A stretch of 24,340 nucleotides of DNA from Candidatus Bipolaricaulota bacterium (GTDB taxonomy: Bacteria > Bipolaricaulota > Bipolaricaulia > RBG-16-55-9 > DRXL01), in the NCBI GenBank assembly GCA_026414955.1, contig JAOAIA010000015.1:1-24340 (forward strand), read 5' to 3'. This document shows, piece after piece, positions 7,226 to 14,744 of this stretch (positions are counted from its first letter, which is position 1; every line of letters begins with the position of its first letter). Under the pieces are notes generated by a model. It did not search any database and was not told where the DNA came from. It worked only from the letters and a program-made list of their open reading frames with translations. Both the position numbers and the translations under genes were made by a program.

Positions 7226-7792
7226 ATGACCCTCGCCAACATCGTTACAGCTTTGCGATTAGGGTGTATCCCGCTGTTGCTCTTGCTCTTCTTCGAGGGG
7301 CCGCTGTGGCTCTTTTATGCCCTGCTCGCTGGGGTGCTGCTGAGCGATCTTGTTGACGGAGCCCTGGCGCGCGCGCAGCGCCAGATCACCGACTTGGGCA
7401 AGACCCTCGACCCGCTCGCCGATAAGGCGCTCTTCCTCAGCCTCTTCATCGCCCTGGTCGTCCGCGGGGATCTGGCTCTGGAAGCCGTGATAGCGTTCGC
7501 TCTCCCCCAGGGGCTGCTGCTCATCGGTGCGCTCTGGCTTCGCTGGCGGATGGGGCGCTGGGTGGTCATCGAAGCCCGCCCGCTGGGGAAGGCCGCGTCT
7601 ACCCTGATCTCGCTAGGTCTGGTGATGCTCGTGCTCAGCCCGGTAATCGGTCCCCTGTTCACTGAGATCGGACGCTCTGCGCTCTATATGGGTGTGGCCC
7701 TCTCCTACGGGGCGATGCTCGACTATATGCTGGTCGTGCGCCGCCGCATAGAGCGCAGCGAACTCCGGCGGGAGCGGAGCAGTCAGCTCTAA
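7226..7792 (+). CDS. pgsA: CDP-alcohol phosphatidyltransferase, probably phosphatidylglycerophosphate synthase
   Basis: An integral membrane enzyme of 188 residues that transfers a phosphatidyl group from CDP-diacylglycerol to an alcohol, most likely glycerol-3-phosphate, in phospholipid synthesis. The full family motif is present: D41-x2-D44-G45-x2-A48-R49-x8-G58-x3-D62-x3-D66, where the Asp residues bind metal and substrate. About five hydrophobic segments follow one another (residues 13-35, 62-85, 88-105, 120-145, 150-170). An ATG-less extension to 7163 is open, but ATG 7226 starts at the conserved MTLANIVTALR and lies just behind a promoter. Its last 180 bp overlap the 3' end of rluD on the other strand. 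The PgsA name is inferred from length and N-terminus; another CDP-alcohol transferase is possible. Confidence 0.88.
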   Translation: MTLANIVTALRLGCIPLLLLLFFEGPLWLFYALLAGVLLSDLVDGALARAQRQITDLGKTLDPLADKALFLSLFIALVVRGDLALEAVIAFALPQGLLLIGALWLRWRMGRWVVIEARPLGKAASTLISLGLVMLVLSPVIGPLFTEIGRSALYMGVALSYGAMLDYMLVVRRRIERSELRRERSSQL

Positions 7793-8668
7793 GCGCTCGG
7801 CGGTGATCGGGTGTGCCAGCTTCACCTGCCAGGCGTGGAGCATCAGGCGTGACCTCTCCCTCAGCTCCTCCCCTAAAGCAGCAGGGGAGTGGGGGGTAGG
7901 TCCATAGACATCATCGCCGACGACGGGATGGCCGATGGCGCTCAGGTGCACGCGAATCTGATGGGTCCTTCCCGTGAGCGGGCGCACCACGAGCAGCGTC
8001 GTCTTGGGAAATCTCTGGAGAACGCGAAATTCGGTGATAGCGGGCTTGCCTGAGTGAAGAATTCTCATGCGCTGGCGGTGAACGGGATCGCGCCCGATGG
8101 GGCCTTCGATCCGCCCCTCGTCTTCGGCGACTCGTCCCCGCACGAGCGCCAGATAGAGCTTCTCGATCTGGCGATTCTTGAAGTGCTCGACGAGCTTCAG
8201 ATACGCCCGATCGCTCTTGGCGACGAGCAGGACGCCGCTCGTCCCCTCGTCCAGCCGATGGACGATCCCCGGCCGCTGGGGCGCGCCGAAGCTCGCGAGA
8301 GCACAGTGGCTGAGCAACTGATTGATCACGGTCCCATGAGAGTGCCCGGCGGCGGGGTAGACCACCATCCCCGAAGGTTTATCAACGACGATGATGTCAG
8401 AATCTTCGTAGAGCACAGGGAGCGTGAACGGCTCCGGTTCGACCGTCGGGGGCGCTCTGTCGGGAAGCTCGATCTCGATGAGATCGTTGGGGCGCAGGCG
8501 CAGGCCGGGTCGTGCGGGCTGGCCGTTGAGCAGGACTGCTCCGGCTTTGATGAGCGCCTGCAGGCGCGAGCGCGTCAAGGTCGGCTCGTGCAAACTCTGC
8601 AGCAGCCAGCGATCGAGCCGAGCACCCGCTCCGTCTTCGAGGACACGAAATCTTCGTCGTATCGGCAT
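7613..8668 (-). CDS. rluD: Large-subunit rRNA pseudouridine synthase, RluD/RluA family
   Basis: A 351-residue pseudouridine synthase. The N-terminal S4 RNA-binding domain spans about residues 15-65 (ARLDRWLLQ, TRSRLQALIKAGAVLLNG). The catalytic domain has the RluA signature HRLDEGTSGVLLVAK with catalytic D140, then YLALVRG, GRTHQIRVHL and GHPVVGDDVYG. Start ATG 8668 gives the normal N-terminus; the frame is open 33 codons farther upstream, across the divergent rimP promoter. The conserved C-terminal strand (AERLELTAPLPPEF) already lies opposite the pgsA end, and another 40 or so residues (His-rich, ending HEHHQT) read entirely through pgsA antisense, which is longer than usual. Around residues 260-270 the loop is encoded by a GC-rich palindrome. 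Confidence 0.92.
   Translation of the reverse strand: MPIRRRFRVLEDGAGARLDRWLLQSLHEPTLTRSRLQALIKAGAVLLNGQPARPGLRLRPNDLIEIELPDRAPPTVEPEPFTLPVLYEDSDIIVVDKPSGMVVYPAAGHSHGTVINQLLSHCALASFGAPQRPGIVHRLDEGTSGVLLVAKSDRAYLKLVEHFKNRQIEKLYLALVRGRVAEDEGRIEGPIGRDPVHRQRMRILHSGKPAITEFRVLQRFPKTTLLVVRPLTGRTHQIRVHLSAIGHPVVGDDVYGPTPHSPAALGEELRERSRLMLHAWQVKLAHPITAERLELTAPLPPEFAALYAAAHDQHIVEHRPVGEGHTHIERRASDLSEQGTDYRAEHEHHQT
7868..7889. repeat. GC-rich palindrome inside rluD coding sequence
   Basis: CTCCCCT (7868-7874), an 8-base loop and AGGGGAG (7883-7889) form a 7-bp hairpin. It is flanked by CCTCTCCCTCAG on the left and GTGGGGGGTAGG on the right, resembling dispersed REP-type intergenic repeats. It is read in frame as a variable surface loop of RluD (about residues 256-271). 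Confidence 0.45.
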
Positions 8669-8679
8669 ACTTCGCCCCA

Positions 8680-8708
8680 TTGCGCTGCGCAAGCCTTGAG
8701 AGTATAAT
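8680..8708 (+). promoter_or_regulatory. Predicted sigma-70 promoter of rimP-nusA with overlapping palindrome
   Basis: TTGCGC (8680-8685), 17 bases and a perfect TATAAT (8703-8708) predict a start near 8715, three bases before the rimP ATG at 8718. The -35 is the left half of a 13-bp palindrome, TTGCGC-T-GCGCAA (8680-8692), a possible operator. On the other strand TATACT (8706-8701) could serve as -10 for the divergent rluD. Confidence 0.6.
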
Positions 8709-8717
8709 GAGATTGTA

Positions 8718-9167
8718 ATGATTTCCCAGCTCGAAGTCGAGATCCAGAGAGAAGCAGAGCGGGTCACCCTAGCTCAGGGGGTAGAGCTCTATTGGCTTGA
8801 GGTGCGGACATCAGGGCCGCGCTGGCAGGTCACCGTCTATATTGACCGCGCCGGAGGAGTCACCCTTGACGATTGCGAGCGGGTGAGCCGTGCCCTCGAA
8901 GCCCCCCTCGACGCGCTCATTGACCACAGCTACGAACTAGAAGTTTCTTCGCCGGGGATAGATCGTTCGTTGCACACCCCGGCGCACTATCGCAAGGCCT
9001 TGGGCAAGCCCGTCGAACTGCGCCTGCGAGAGCGCAAGACCCTCCAGGGGTGGCTCCACGGAATCTCCGAAGATGCGATCGTGCTCACAGACGCCCAGGG
9101 CATGATGGTGCAGGTCCCTTTTGCAGAGATCGCTCAAGCCCGCGTGATCGAGAGCCGGTTTCTCTGA
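8718..9167 (+). CDS. rimP: Ribosome maturation factor RimP
   Basis: A 149-residue cytoplasmic factor for 30S subunit maturation. The N-terminal alpha/beta domain covers about residues 1-80 and the C-terminal Sm-like beta-barrel domain about 83-149. The most typical stretch is YELEVSSPGIDRSLHTPAHY (residues about 74-93), matching the family pattern LEVSSPGLDRPL. The ATG has no Shine-Dalgarno sequence and lies about three bases after the predicted transcription start. nusA follows after 23 bp, the conserved rimP-nusA order. Confidence 0.95.
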   Translation: MISQLEVEIQREAERVTLAQGVELYWLEVRTSGPRWQVTVYIDRAGGVTLDDCERVSRALEAPLDALIDHSYELEVSSPGIDRSLHTPAHYRKALGKPVELRLRERKTLQGWLHGISEDAIVLTDAQGMMVQVPFAEIAQARVIESRFL

Positions 9168-9190
9168 GACAGGAGCGTGAAGGGTTCTCT

Positions 9191-10177
9191 ATGAACATCG
9201 AGTTTCTTGAGGCTTTGGAAGAGATGGCCAAAGAAGAGGGCATCGAGCGCGAGGACCTCTACGATGCCGTCAAGAAGGGCCTACGCGCCGCGTATACCGA
9301 ACAGTTCGGCCCGGCCGCCAACTTGGAGATCGAGATTGACCGCACCTCGGGGGATATTCACTTGGTCGTGGACGGCCAAGCCAAAGATATCAAGCTCACG
9401 GATTTTGGGCGCATCGCTACACGAAAAGCCGAAGAGACCATCAAGAACGAGATCATCGCCAAGCGCCGTCAAAAGATTCTAGAGCGCTATCAAAGTCGGG
9501 TGGGACAGATCATCAGCGGGCATGTCCATCGCTTCTCTGGGGCTGACGTTTGGGTCAATTTGGGGCAAGCCGAGGCGCTCCTGCCCGAATCCGAGAGAAT
9601 TCCCGGGGAACGGTATCGGCTCGGCGCCGTGCTCAAAGCGTACTTGATGCGCGTCGAGCGCACCCACGGCGACCCCAAGATCATCTTATCGCGGGCCGCG
9701 AAGGAGTTCGTGCAGAAGATGCTCGAACTTCAAGTGCCGGAGATCGAGCAGGGGCTGGTGCGCATCGAGGCGATTGCCCGCGAGCCGGGCGTGCGCACCA
9801 AAGTCGCCGTGCGCTCTCTGACTGCCGAGCTGGACCCTGTGGGGACGTGCGTCGGCGCCGGCGGCAGTCGCATCAGGGAGATCGTGCGCGAGCTGGGTGG
9901 GGAGAGGGGCGGGGAGAAGATTGATATCATTCGGTGGAGCTCCGACGTGCGCGAACTCATCAAGAACGGGCTTGAGCCGGCGAAAGTCCTCCAGATCGAG
10001 GTGGACGAAGCCAAGAAAGAAGCCCGCGTGCTCGTCCCCGATGCGGAATTGTCGCTGGCTATTGGCAAGGGCGGCCAGAACGTCCGCCTGACAGCCAAGC
10101 TGACCGGCTACAAGATAGATGTCACCAGCCCTGAAGAACTGAAACAGCGTGCGGCTCAAGAGACTCCTGCATCCTGA
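9191..10177 (+). CDS. nusA: Transcription termination/antitermination factor NusA
   Basis: An RNA-polymerase-binding elongation factor of 328 residues. Domains in order: N-terminal polymerase-binding domain (1 to about 100, MNIEFLEALEEMAKEEGIE), S1 domain (about 104-170, VGQIISGHVHRFSGADVWVNLG), KH1 (about 200-265, DPVGTCVGAGGSRIREIV) and KH2 (about 270-320, LSLAIGKGGQNVRLTAKLTG, with a GxxG loop). There are no C-terminal acidic repeats, the usual state outside gamma-proteobacteria. A GGER-GGEK sequence in KH1, where most NusA proteins have one RGEK, looks like a small duplication. The frame is open upstream from 9050, but ATG 9191 gives the family N-terminus and has GAAGGG before it. infB, the usual next gene, is missing; an RND exporter follows after 6 bp. 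Confidence 0.96.
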   Translation: MNIEFLEALEEMAKEEGIEREDLYDAVKKGLRAAYTEQFGPAANLEIEIDRTSGDIHLVVDGQAKDIKLTDFGRIATRKAEETIKNEIIAKRRQKILERYQSRVGQIISGHVHRFSGADVWVNLGQAEALLPESERIPGERYRLGAVLKAYLMRVERTHGDPKIILSRAAKEFVQKMLELQVPEIEQGLVRIEAIAREPGVRTKVAVRSLTAELDPVGTCVGAGGSRIREIVRELGGERGGEKIDIIRWSSDVRELIKNGLEPAKVLQIEVDEAKKEARVLVPDAELSLAIGKGGQNVRLTAKLTGYKIDVTSPEELKQRAAQETPAS

Positions 10178-10183
10178 CCGATC

Positions 10184-13033
10184 ATGCGTGCTGCGCTGCT
10201 TGGTGGAGTCTATCGGCTGGTACGCCGACGAGCGTGGTTCGTGCTGTTGAGCGCAGCTCTTCTCAGCAGTGCTGCGCTCCTGTATATCCGTGATCTTCCC
10301 ATGCGCAGCTCGTTCGAGGCCCTTCTGCCTCCTGGTGACCCTGTTATCACCATATTCCAAGAGCGCGAGGAGATCATCACCAAAAACGACGCGATAGATA
10401 TTATCTTGAGCTTACAAAACCCGGAGCATTCCCCGCGCGACGTTGAGCGCCTTCAAGGCGCTGCCGAGCAGATCGTTCGTGCGCTCACCCAGAACCCCCA
10501 GACAGATATCGTCTCCGTCAGCTTCACCAAAGATATTCAGACCCGTCGCGGCGACGAACTGCTCTCGCTGCGCGACGAGATCTTACTGAAGCTACGCCAG
10601 TACCAAGAGCGCCTGCGCGGCGTCCTGCCCGCGTCCGGTGAAACATCTTCGGCGACGGGTGTGCCAGGGGTGCGCGATCTCGTGGCTCTCTACGCCCAGA
10701 TCAACACCGAGCTGGAGCGCATCTTCGGCGCGGAGCTGGACTGGCGCCGCTTCGTCCTCAACCCCCTCGAACTCGTCCAACGCTTCGAAGAACTCAAAAA
10801 GCTCAACCAGAGCGTCAAAGAAGAATTCGACCGCGCCCCAGGGCTGATCCAGAACGCCGATCATCTCGTTGCTGACTTGCTCCAGACCGTAAACGAGATC
10901 ACCGAGACGATAGAGCAGCTCTTGACGTGGCCCCAAGAACTCTATCTGTCGCGCGACGGGACGAGGCTCCTGGTGAAGGCGCGCCCACGCTTCAGCTCCC
11001 AGCACGGTGGCTTAGCCTACAGCCGCACCGTCACCCGCGCCGTGCAGGAGACCCTCCAATCGCTGCAGCTGGAAGCCCAAGGGATCAACTGGGAGCTTAC
11101 CGGCCCGTATGTCATCGCTGCGGAGACAAACTATCAGCTCAACGTTGACATGCGCAACACGACGATCATCTCGGCCGTCGGCGTCATGCTGGTCATCATT
11201 CTCACGCTGCGTCGGTTCTTCTATCCCATCTTGGCGTTGATCGTGCTCTTCCTCGCGCTCATTGCCACTCTGGCCTGGGCGAAGTTCTCCGTCAACGGGC
11301 TGAACTTAGTCACGTCCTTTCTGCCCCCGCTGATTTTGGGGTTGGGGATCGACTACGGGATCAATTTCATCGCGCACTTCTTGCATGAGCGTCGCGCGGG
11401 GCATCGTCTGGAAAGCGCCATAAAATCCGCGATTTTCCACAAGGGCAGCGCGCTGATCACGGCATCATTGGCAACAGCATGTGTGCTGTTGGGGCTGATG
11501 AGCGCCCGCTCACCAGGACTCTATGAGATGGGGATCATCGCTGGGGTCGGCGTCTTGATAGCGTTGCTCGCCACGCTGCTTGTCCTGCCCGCGTTGATGC
11601 TCGTCTCGCATATCATGCTGCGCCGCTGGCTGCGTGAAGAGCCTCGGAGAAAGCCTGAGGGTCCCAAGAGTCCAGATTCTAACTCCACTCTGGACTCACT
11701 CTGGCGTTTTGCCCGTTGGCCCATTGTGTTGCTCACGGTCGCGGGCAGTCTCTTCATGCTCAGCCAAGCGGTGCACGTTGAGTTTCGCTTCGCCGACGAA
11801 GAGTTGGTCCCCAAAGATCTGCCCGCGAAGCGCGCGCAACAGATTGTGCGGCGCGAGTTCGACGTGGGCACCGCCGGGTTGGGGGAGTATTTCTTGTTCT
11901 TCGCTCCAACGCTGGACGAGCTACGTCGGATCAACGATGGCCTGACAGCACTCAAGGCCCAAGGGTATATTGACGCCGTGGCTTCGTTATTGATGTTTCT
12001 CCCCTCCGATCCTGCTGAAGCTGACCAGTTCTTCCGGGGAGTTTCGCTGAATCTGGAGCGCGATCTCGAGCGCGCACGCACAGAGATCGAGCGCCAAAGC
12101 CAAGAACTCCAACAGCTGCAAGACCTCACTGCTCAGATCGCCCGACTTAAGGGCAATTTCACGAGGATTCTCGATCAAGTGGCCCTCACGGGCGCGGGTG
12201 CTAATACCGTCGCCCCAGAGATCCAGAAGCAGATCACCCAGCTTGAGGGGATTGAAGAGAGCATTCAAGGACTGGAAGCGATGCAGGCGCGCCTGGGGGC
12301 GTTGCGCGACCGCCTGACCCAGCTCAATGAGCGCGTGAGCGCGCTGCTGCACAAGATCTCCGAATTACAACAAGTCCAGGGGCTGCTCAAAGCTCTCCCC
12401 AAAGACCTCCAAGAGCGCTTCGTCACCGAAGAGCGCGAGTTTATCGTCTACGCCCACCTGAAGCGCACCACGATCAATGAGCCCAGAATCTACAGCGAGT
12501 TCATCAGTGCCGTGCGCACGTTCAGCAACGATTATCTGGGCTACCCCATGATCCAAGACCGTCTGGAGCGCACGATGAAGCGCGATTTTCAAGTCTCGAC
12601 GCTCTTAGCCACCGCGATCATTCTCACTATTTTGGCTGTGGGGATGAGCTGGCGCTGGGCGCTGGTGGGGATCGTTCCCGTGGGCTTGGGATTTCTGTGG
12701 ATGCTCGGCACGATGAGGCTCTCCGGACTTGATTTTAACTTCGCCAATATTATCATCTCGTCGCTGCTGATTGGGAACGGTGTGGACTACGCGGTCTATA
12801 TGTTGCACAGCTTTCTCGAGGACCGTCGTGTCGGGCTGGCGTGGAAGAAGACGGCGGCGCCTATTGTGGGGTCAGCTCTGACGACGATGGTGAGTTTTGG
12901 CAGCCTCTTGTTTGCGGCGACGCCGGGGTTGCGCGTCTTCGGGTTGTCGGCACTCTATGGCATTGGCTTCACTATGCTCTTTACGCTGCTGTTTCTGCCC
13001 GCCCTGCTCTCGTTCGCGCGCACGCGTGCGTAA
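10184..13033 (+). CDS. RND/MMPL-family exporter (HAE3-like)
   Basis: A 949-residue inner-membrane transporter with the two-fold RND plan: TM1 (about 17-36), a large periplasmic loop (37-322), TM2-6 (about 323-478), a cytoplasmic linker (479-510), TM7 (about 511-530), a second periplasmic loop (531-805) and TM8-12 (about 806-945). Each half has the TM4-type acidic motif expected for proton coupling: GLGIDYGINFIAHFLHER (near residue 390) and GNGVDYAVYMLHSFLEDR (near 867). The second periplasmic loop holds a long Gln/Leu-rich coiled coil (about 615-745), and the first loop also has helical heptad segments, unlike small-molecule AcrB-type pumps. The substrate cannot be told; HAE3/MMPL members move lipids, hopanoids or hydrophobic compounds. 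It starts 6 bp after nusA, without a clear ribosome binding site. No membrane-fusion or outer-membrane partner is adjacent. Confidence 0.85.
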   Translation: MRAALLGGVYRLVRRRAWFVLLSAALLSSAALLYIRDLPMRSSFEALLPPGDPVITIFQEREEIITKNDAIDIILSLQNPEHSPRDVERLQGAAEQIVRALTQNPQTDIVSVSFTKDIQTRRGDELLSLRDEILLKLRQYQERLRGVLPASGETSSATGVPGVRDLVALYAQINTELERIFGAELDWRRFVLNPLELVQRFEELKKLNQSVKEEFDRAPGLIQNADHLVADLLQTVNEITETIEQLLTWPQELYLSRDGTRLLVKARPRFSSQHGGLAYSRTVTRAVQETLQSLQLEAQGINWELTGPYVIAAETNYQLNVDMRNTTIISAVGVMLVIILTLRRFFYPILALIVLFLALIATLAWAKFSVNGLNLVTSFLPPLILGLGIDYGINFIAHFLHERRAGHRLESAIKSAIFHKGSALITASLATACVLLGLMSARSPGLYEMGIIAGVGVLIALLATLLVLPALMLVSHIMLRRWLREEPRRKPEGPKSPDSNSTLDSLWRFARWPIVLLTVAGSLFMLSQAVHVEFRFADEELVPKDLPAKRAQQIVRREFDVGTAGLGEYFLFFAPTLDELRRINDGLTALKAQGYIDAVASLLMFLPSDPAEADQFFRGVSLNLERDLERARTEIERQSQELQQLQDLTAQIARLKGNFTRILDQVALTGAGANTVAPEIQKQITQLEGIEESIQGLEAMQARLGALRDRLTQLNERVSALLHKISELQQVQGLLKALPKDLQERFVTEEREFIVYAHLKRTTINEPRIYSEFISAVRTFSNDYLGYPMIQDRLERTMKRDFQVSTLLATAIILTILAVGMSWRWALVGIVPVGLGFLWMLGTMRLSGLDFNFANIIISSLLIGNGVDYAVYMLHSFLEDRRVGLAWKKTAAPIVGSALTTMVSFGSLLFAATPGLRVFGLSALYGIGFTMLFTLLFLPALLSFARTRA
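11668..11697. repeat. Inverted repeat in the exporter linker
   Basis: GAGTCCAGA (11668-11676) and TCTGGACTC (11689-11697) are perfect 9-bp inverted arms around a 12-base loop. They encode the cytoplasmic linker PKSPDSNSTLDSLWR between the two halves of the exporter, where an in-frame insertion would be tolerated. Confidence 0.55.
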
Positions 13034-13040
13034 CTAACTA

Positions 13041-13069
13041 TTGATTGTCCTCGCGTTCCCAGCTATAAT
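13041..13069 (+). promoter_or_regulatory. Predicted sigma-70 promoter upstream of rny
   Basis: TTGATT (13041-13046), 17 bases and TATAAT (13064-13069) predict a start near 13076. The RNase Y start at 13193 would then have a leader of about 117 nt. An ATG at 13081 lies about five bases after the predicted start and opens a frame different from rny, so a short upstream peptide may be translated. Confidence 0.55.
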
Positions 13070-13192
13070 AATATCTGCTTATGTTCACAGTCCAAGATGG
13101 TGTACGAGACGCAGGAGCAGGCACGATGGAGGCTCTGGGGCTTATCGTGCTGTGTGCGCTCTCTGTTTATTTCTCCAAGAGGTGGCTACGGT

Positions 13193-14743
13193 ATGACGAT
13201 GGCACTGGTGATAGGATTGACGCTTGGAGTAGGGATTGTCACACTGGTTGGGGGATGGCTAGTAGGGCGCTGGCAGGTGCGGCGGGAACTCGTGCGCACG
13301 CACCAGCGCGCGGAGGAGATCCTAGAAGCGGCTCGACACGAGGCCGAGGCTCTCAAGACGGCCAAGCTCGCCGAAGCAGAAAAAGCCTTCAAGGCCCGTG
13401 AGGAGGAGCTAGAACGGCGCATCAAGCGCCAAGAGGAGAAACTCGAGCGTCTCGAAGCGCGCCTGCTCAAGAAAGAAGAACGCTTAGAACAGAAGGGCGT
13501 TGAGCTGGTGCGCGCCGAAAAATCCCTCAAGGACGACCTCCAAAGGCTGAACGAGCTGATCGCTCAAGGGGAGACCCTCTTAGCGGGGGAGCGCAAGCGC
13601 CTCGAAGAGCTGTCGGGGCTTTCTGCTGAGCACGTGAAGGAGCTGCTCGTGCAACAAGTCGAAGAGGAGGCCGAGCGGTTCTTCGCCAAGAAGATCCGTC
13701 AAGTCAAGGAGCGTGCCGAAGCCGAAGCCGAGCGCGAGGCGCGCAAGATCATTGCGACGGCGATTCAACGATACGCCGCTGATGAAGTCGAGTCTACCAC
13801 GATGAGCCATGTGCCGCTGCCCAACGAAGAGTACAAGGGGCGCGTGATCGGCAAGGAAGGGCGCAATATTCGGGCGTTCGAGGCCCTCACCGGCGTCGAG
13901 GTCTTAGTGGACGATACCCCCGATGCGATCTCGCTGAGCTGCTTCCATCCGGTGCGGCGGGAGACGGCACGCTTGGCTATGGAGAAGCTCTTAGAAGATG
14001 GACGCATTCACCCGGCGCAGATCAAGAAACAAGTAGACAAAGCGAAGGAGCGCATCGCCCAGCGCATCAAAGAAGAGGGCCAAAAAGCCCTGTTTGAGCT
14101 GGGCATTGACAATATGCACCCGGCGCTGGTCGAGCTGGTGGGTCGGCTGAGCTTCCGCACGAGCTACGGGCAGAACCAGCTGCGCCATAGCTTAGAAGTT
14201 GCGTACCTAGCTGGGGCTTTGGCGGCTGAGCTCGGGCTGGACGCGAACATGCAGAAGCTCGCGAAGCGCGCGGGATTGCTGCACGACATCGGCAAGGTCG
14301 TGGATCACAAAGTAGAAGGCTCGCACTCGCTCATCAGTGCGGAGATGGCGCGCCGCTACGGCGAATGCGAGGAGGTCGTGCACGCCATCGCAGCCCACAA
14401 CGAAGAGGTCGAAGCACGCACGCTCTTAGCGGTGATCTTGCAGACGGCGGATGCGCTCTCGGCGGCCCGCCCCGGCGCGCGCCAAGAGACGTTCGAAGCC
14501 TATGTTCAGAGGCTGGAAGCGTTAGAAGAGATCTGCCATAGCTTCCCCGGCGTCGAGGAGGCGTACGCGATTCAAGCGGGCCGTGAGGTCCGGGTGATGG
14601 TCCGGCCCGATGAAGTCAACGATGACATGGCCGCGAAGCTCTCGTATGATATCGCGCGCTGCATCGAAGAGAAGATGCAATATCCCGGCGAGATCAAAGT
14701 CCATGTGATCAGGGAGACAAAATTCGTCGAGACAGCAAAGTGA
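13193..14743 (+). CDS. rny: Ribonuclease Y
   Basis: A membrane-anchored endoribonuclease that starts mRNA decay, 516 residues, the usual family length. Residues 4-25 form the N-terminal membrane helix (ALVIGLTLGVGIVTLVGGWL). A long charged coiled coil rich in Glu, Arg and Lys follows (about 30-200). The KH domain begins near residue 216 (GRVIGKEGRNIRAFEALTGV). The HD domain holds the metal-binding H364-D365 in LLHDIGKVVDHKVEGSHSLI and a further AAHNEEVE. The open frame reaches back to 13097, but that extension is not family-like; ATG 13193 has GAGGTGG nine bases upstream and puts the membrane helix at the N-terminus. The stop codon directly abuts a palindromic element. Confidence 0.95.
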   Translation: MTMALVIGLTLGVGIVTLVGGWLVGRWQVRRELVRTHQRAEEILEAARHEAEALKTAKLAEAEKAFKAREEELERRIKRQEEKLERLEARLLKKEERLEQKGVELVRAEKSLKDDLQRLNELIAQGETLLAGERKRLEELSGLSAEHVKELLVQQVEEEAERFFAKKIRQVKERAEAEAEREARKIIATAIQRYAADEVESTTMSHVPLPNEEYKGRVIGKEGRNIRAFEALTGVEVLVDDTPDAISLSCFHPVRRETARLAMEKLLEDGRIHPAQIKKQVDKAKERIAQRIKEEGQKALFELGIDNMHPALVELVGRLSFRTSYGQNQLRHSLEVAYLAGALAAELGLDANMQKLAKRAGLLHDIGKVVDHKVEGSHSLISAEMARRYGECEEVVHAIAAHNEEVEARTLLAVILQTADALSAARPGARQETFEAYVQRLEALEEICHSFPGVEEAYAIQAGREVRVMVRPDEVNDDMAAKLSYDIARCIEEKMQYPGEIKVHVIRETKFVETAK

Positions 14744-14744
14744 C

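Noticed and set aside
7851..7905. Intergenic terminator between pgsA and rluD
   Set aside because: The palindrome is inside the conserved rluD frame, between the VVGDDVYG motif and the LMLHAWQ strand.
9050..9190. Longer NusA starting at 9050
   Set aside because: The extra residues are Arg-rich out-of-frame translation of rimP; ATG 9191 gives the family N-terminus.
13081..13401. 106-residue open frame at the rny start
   Set aside because: It overlaps the RNase Y membrane and coiled-coil region out of frame and becomes Arg/Gly-rich shadow sequence; only its first part may be a leader peptide.
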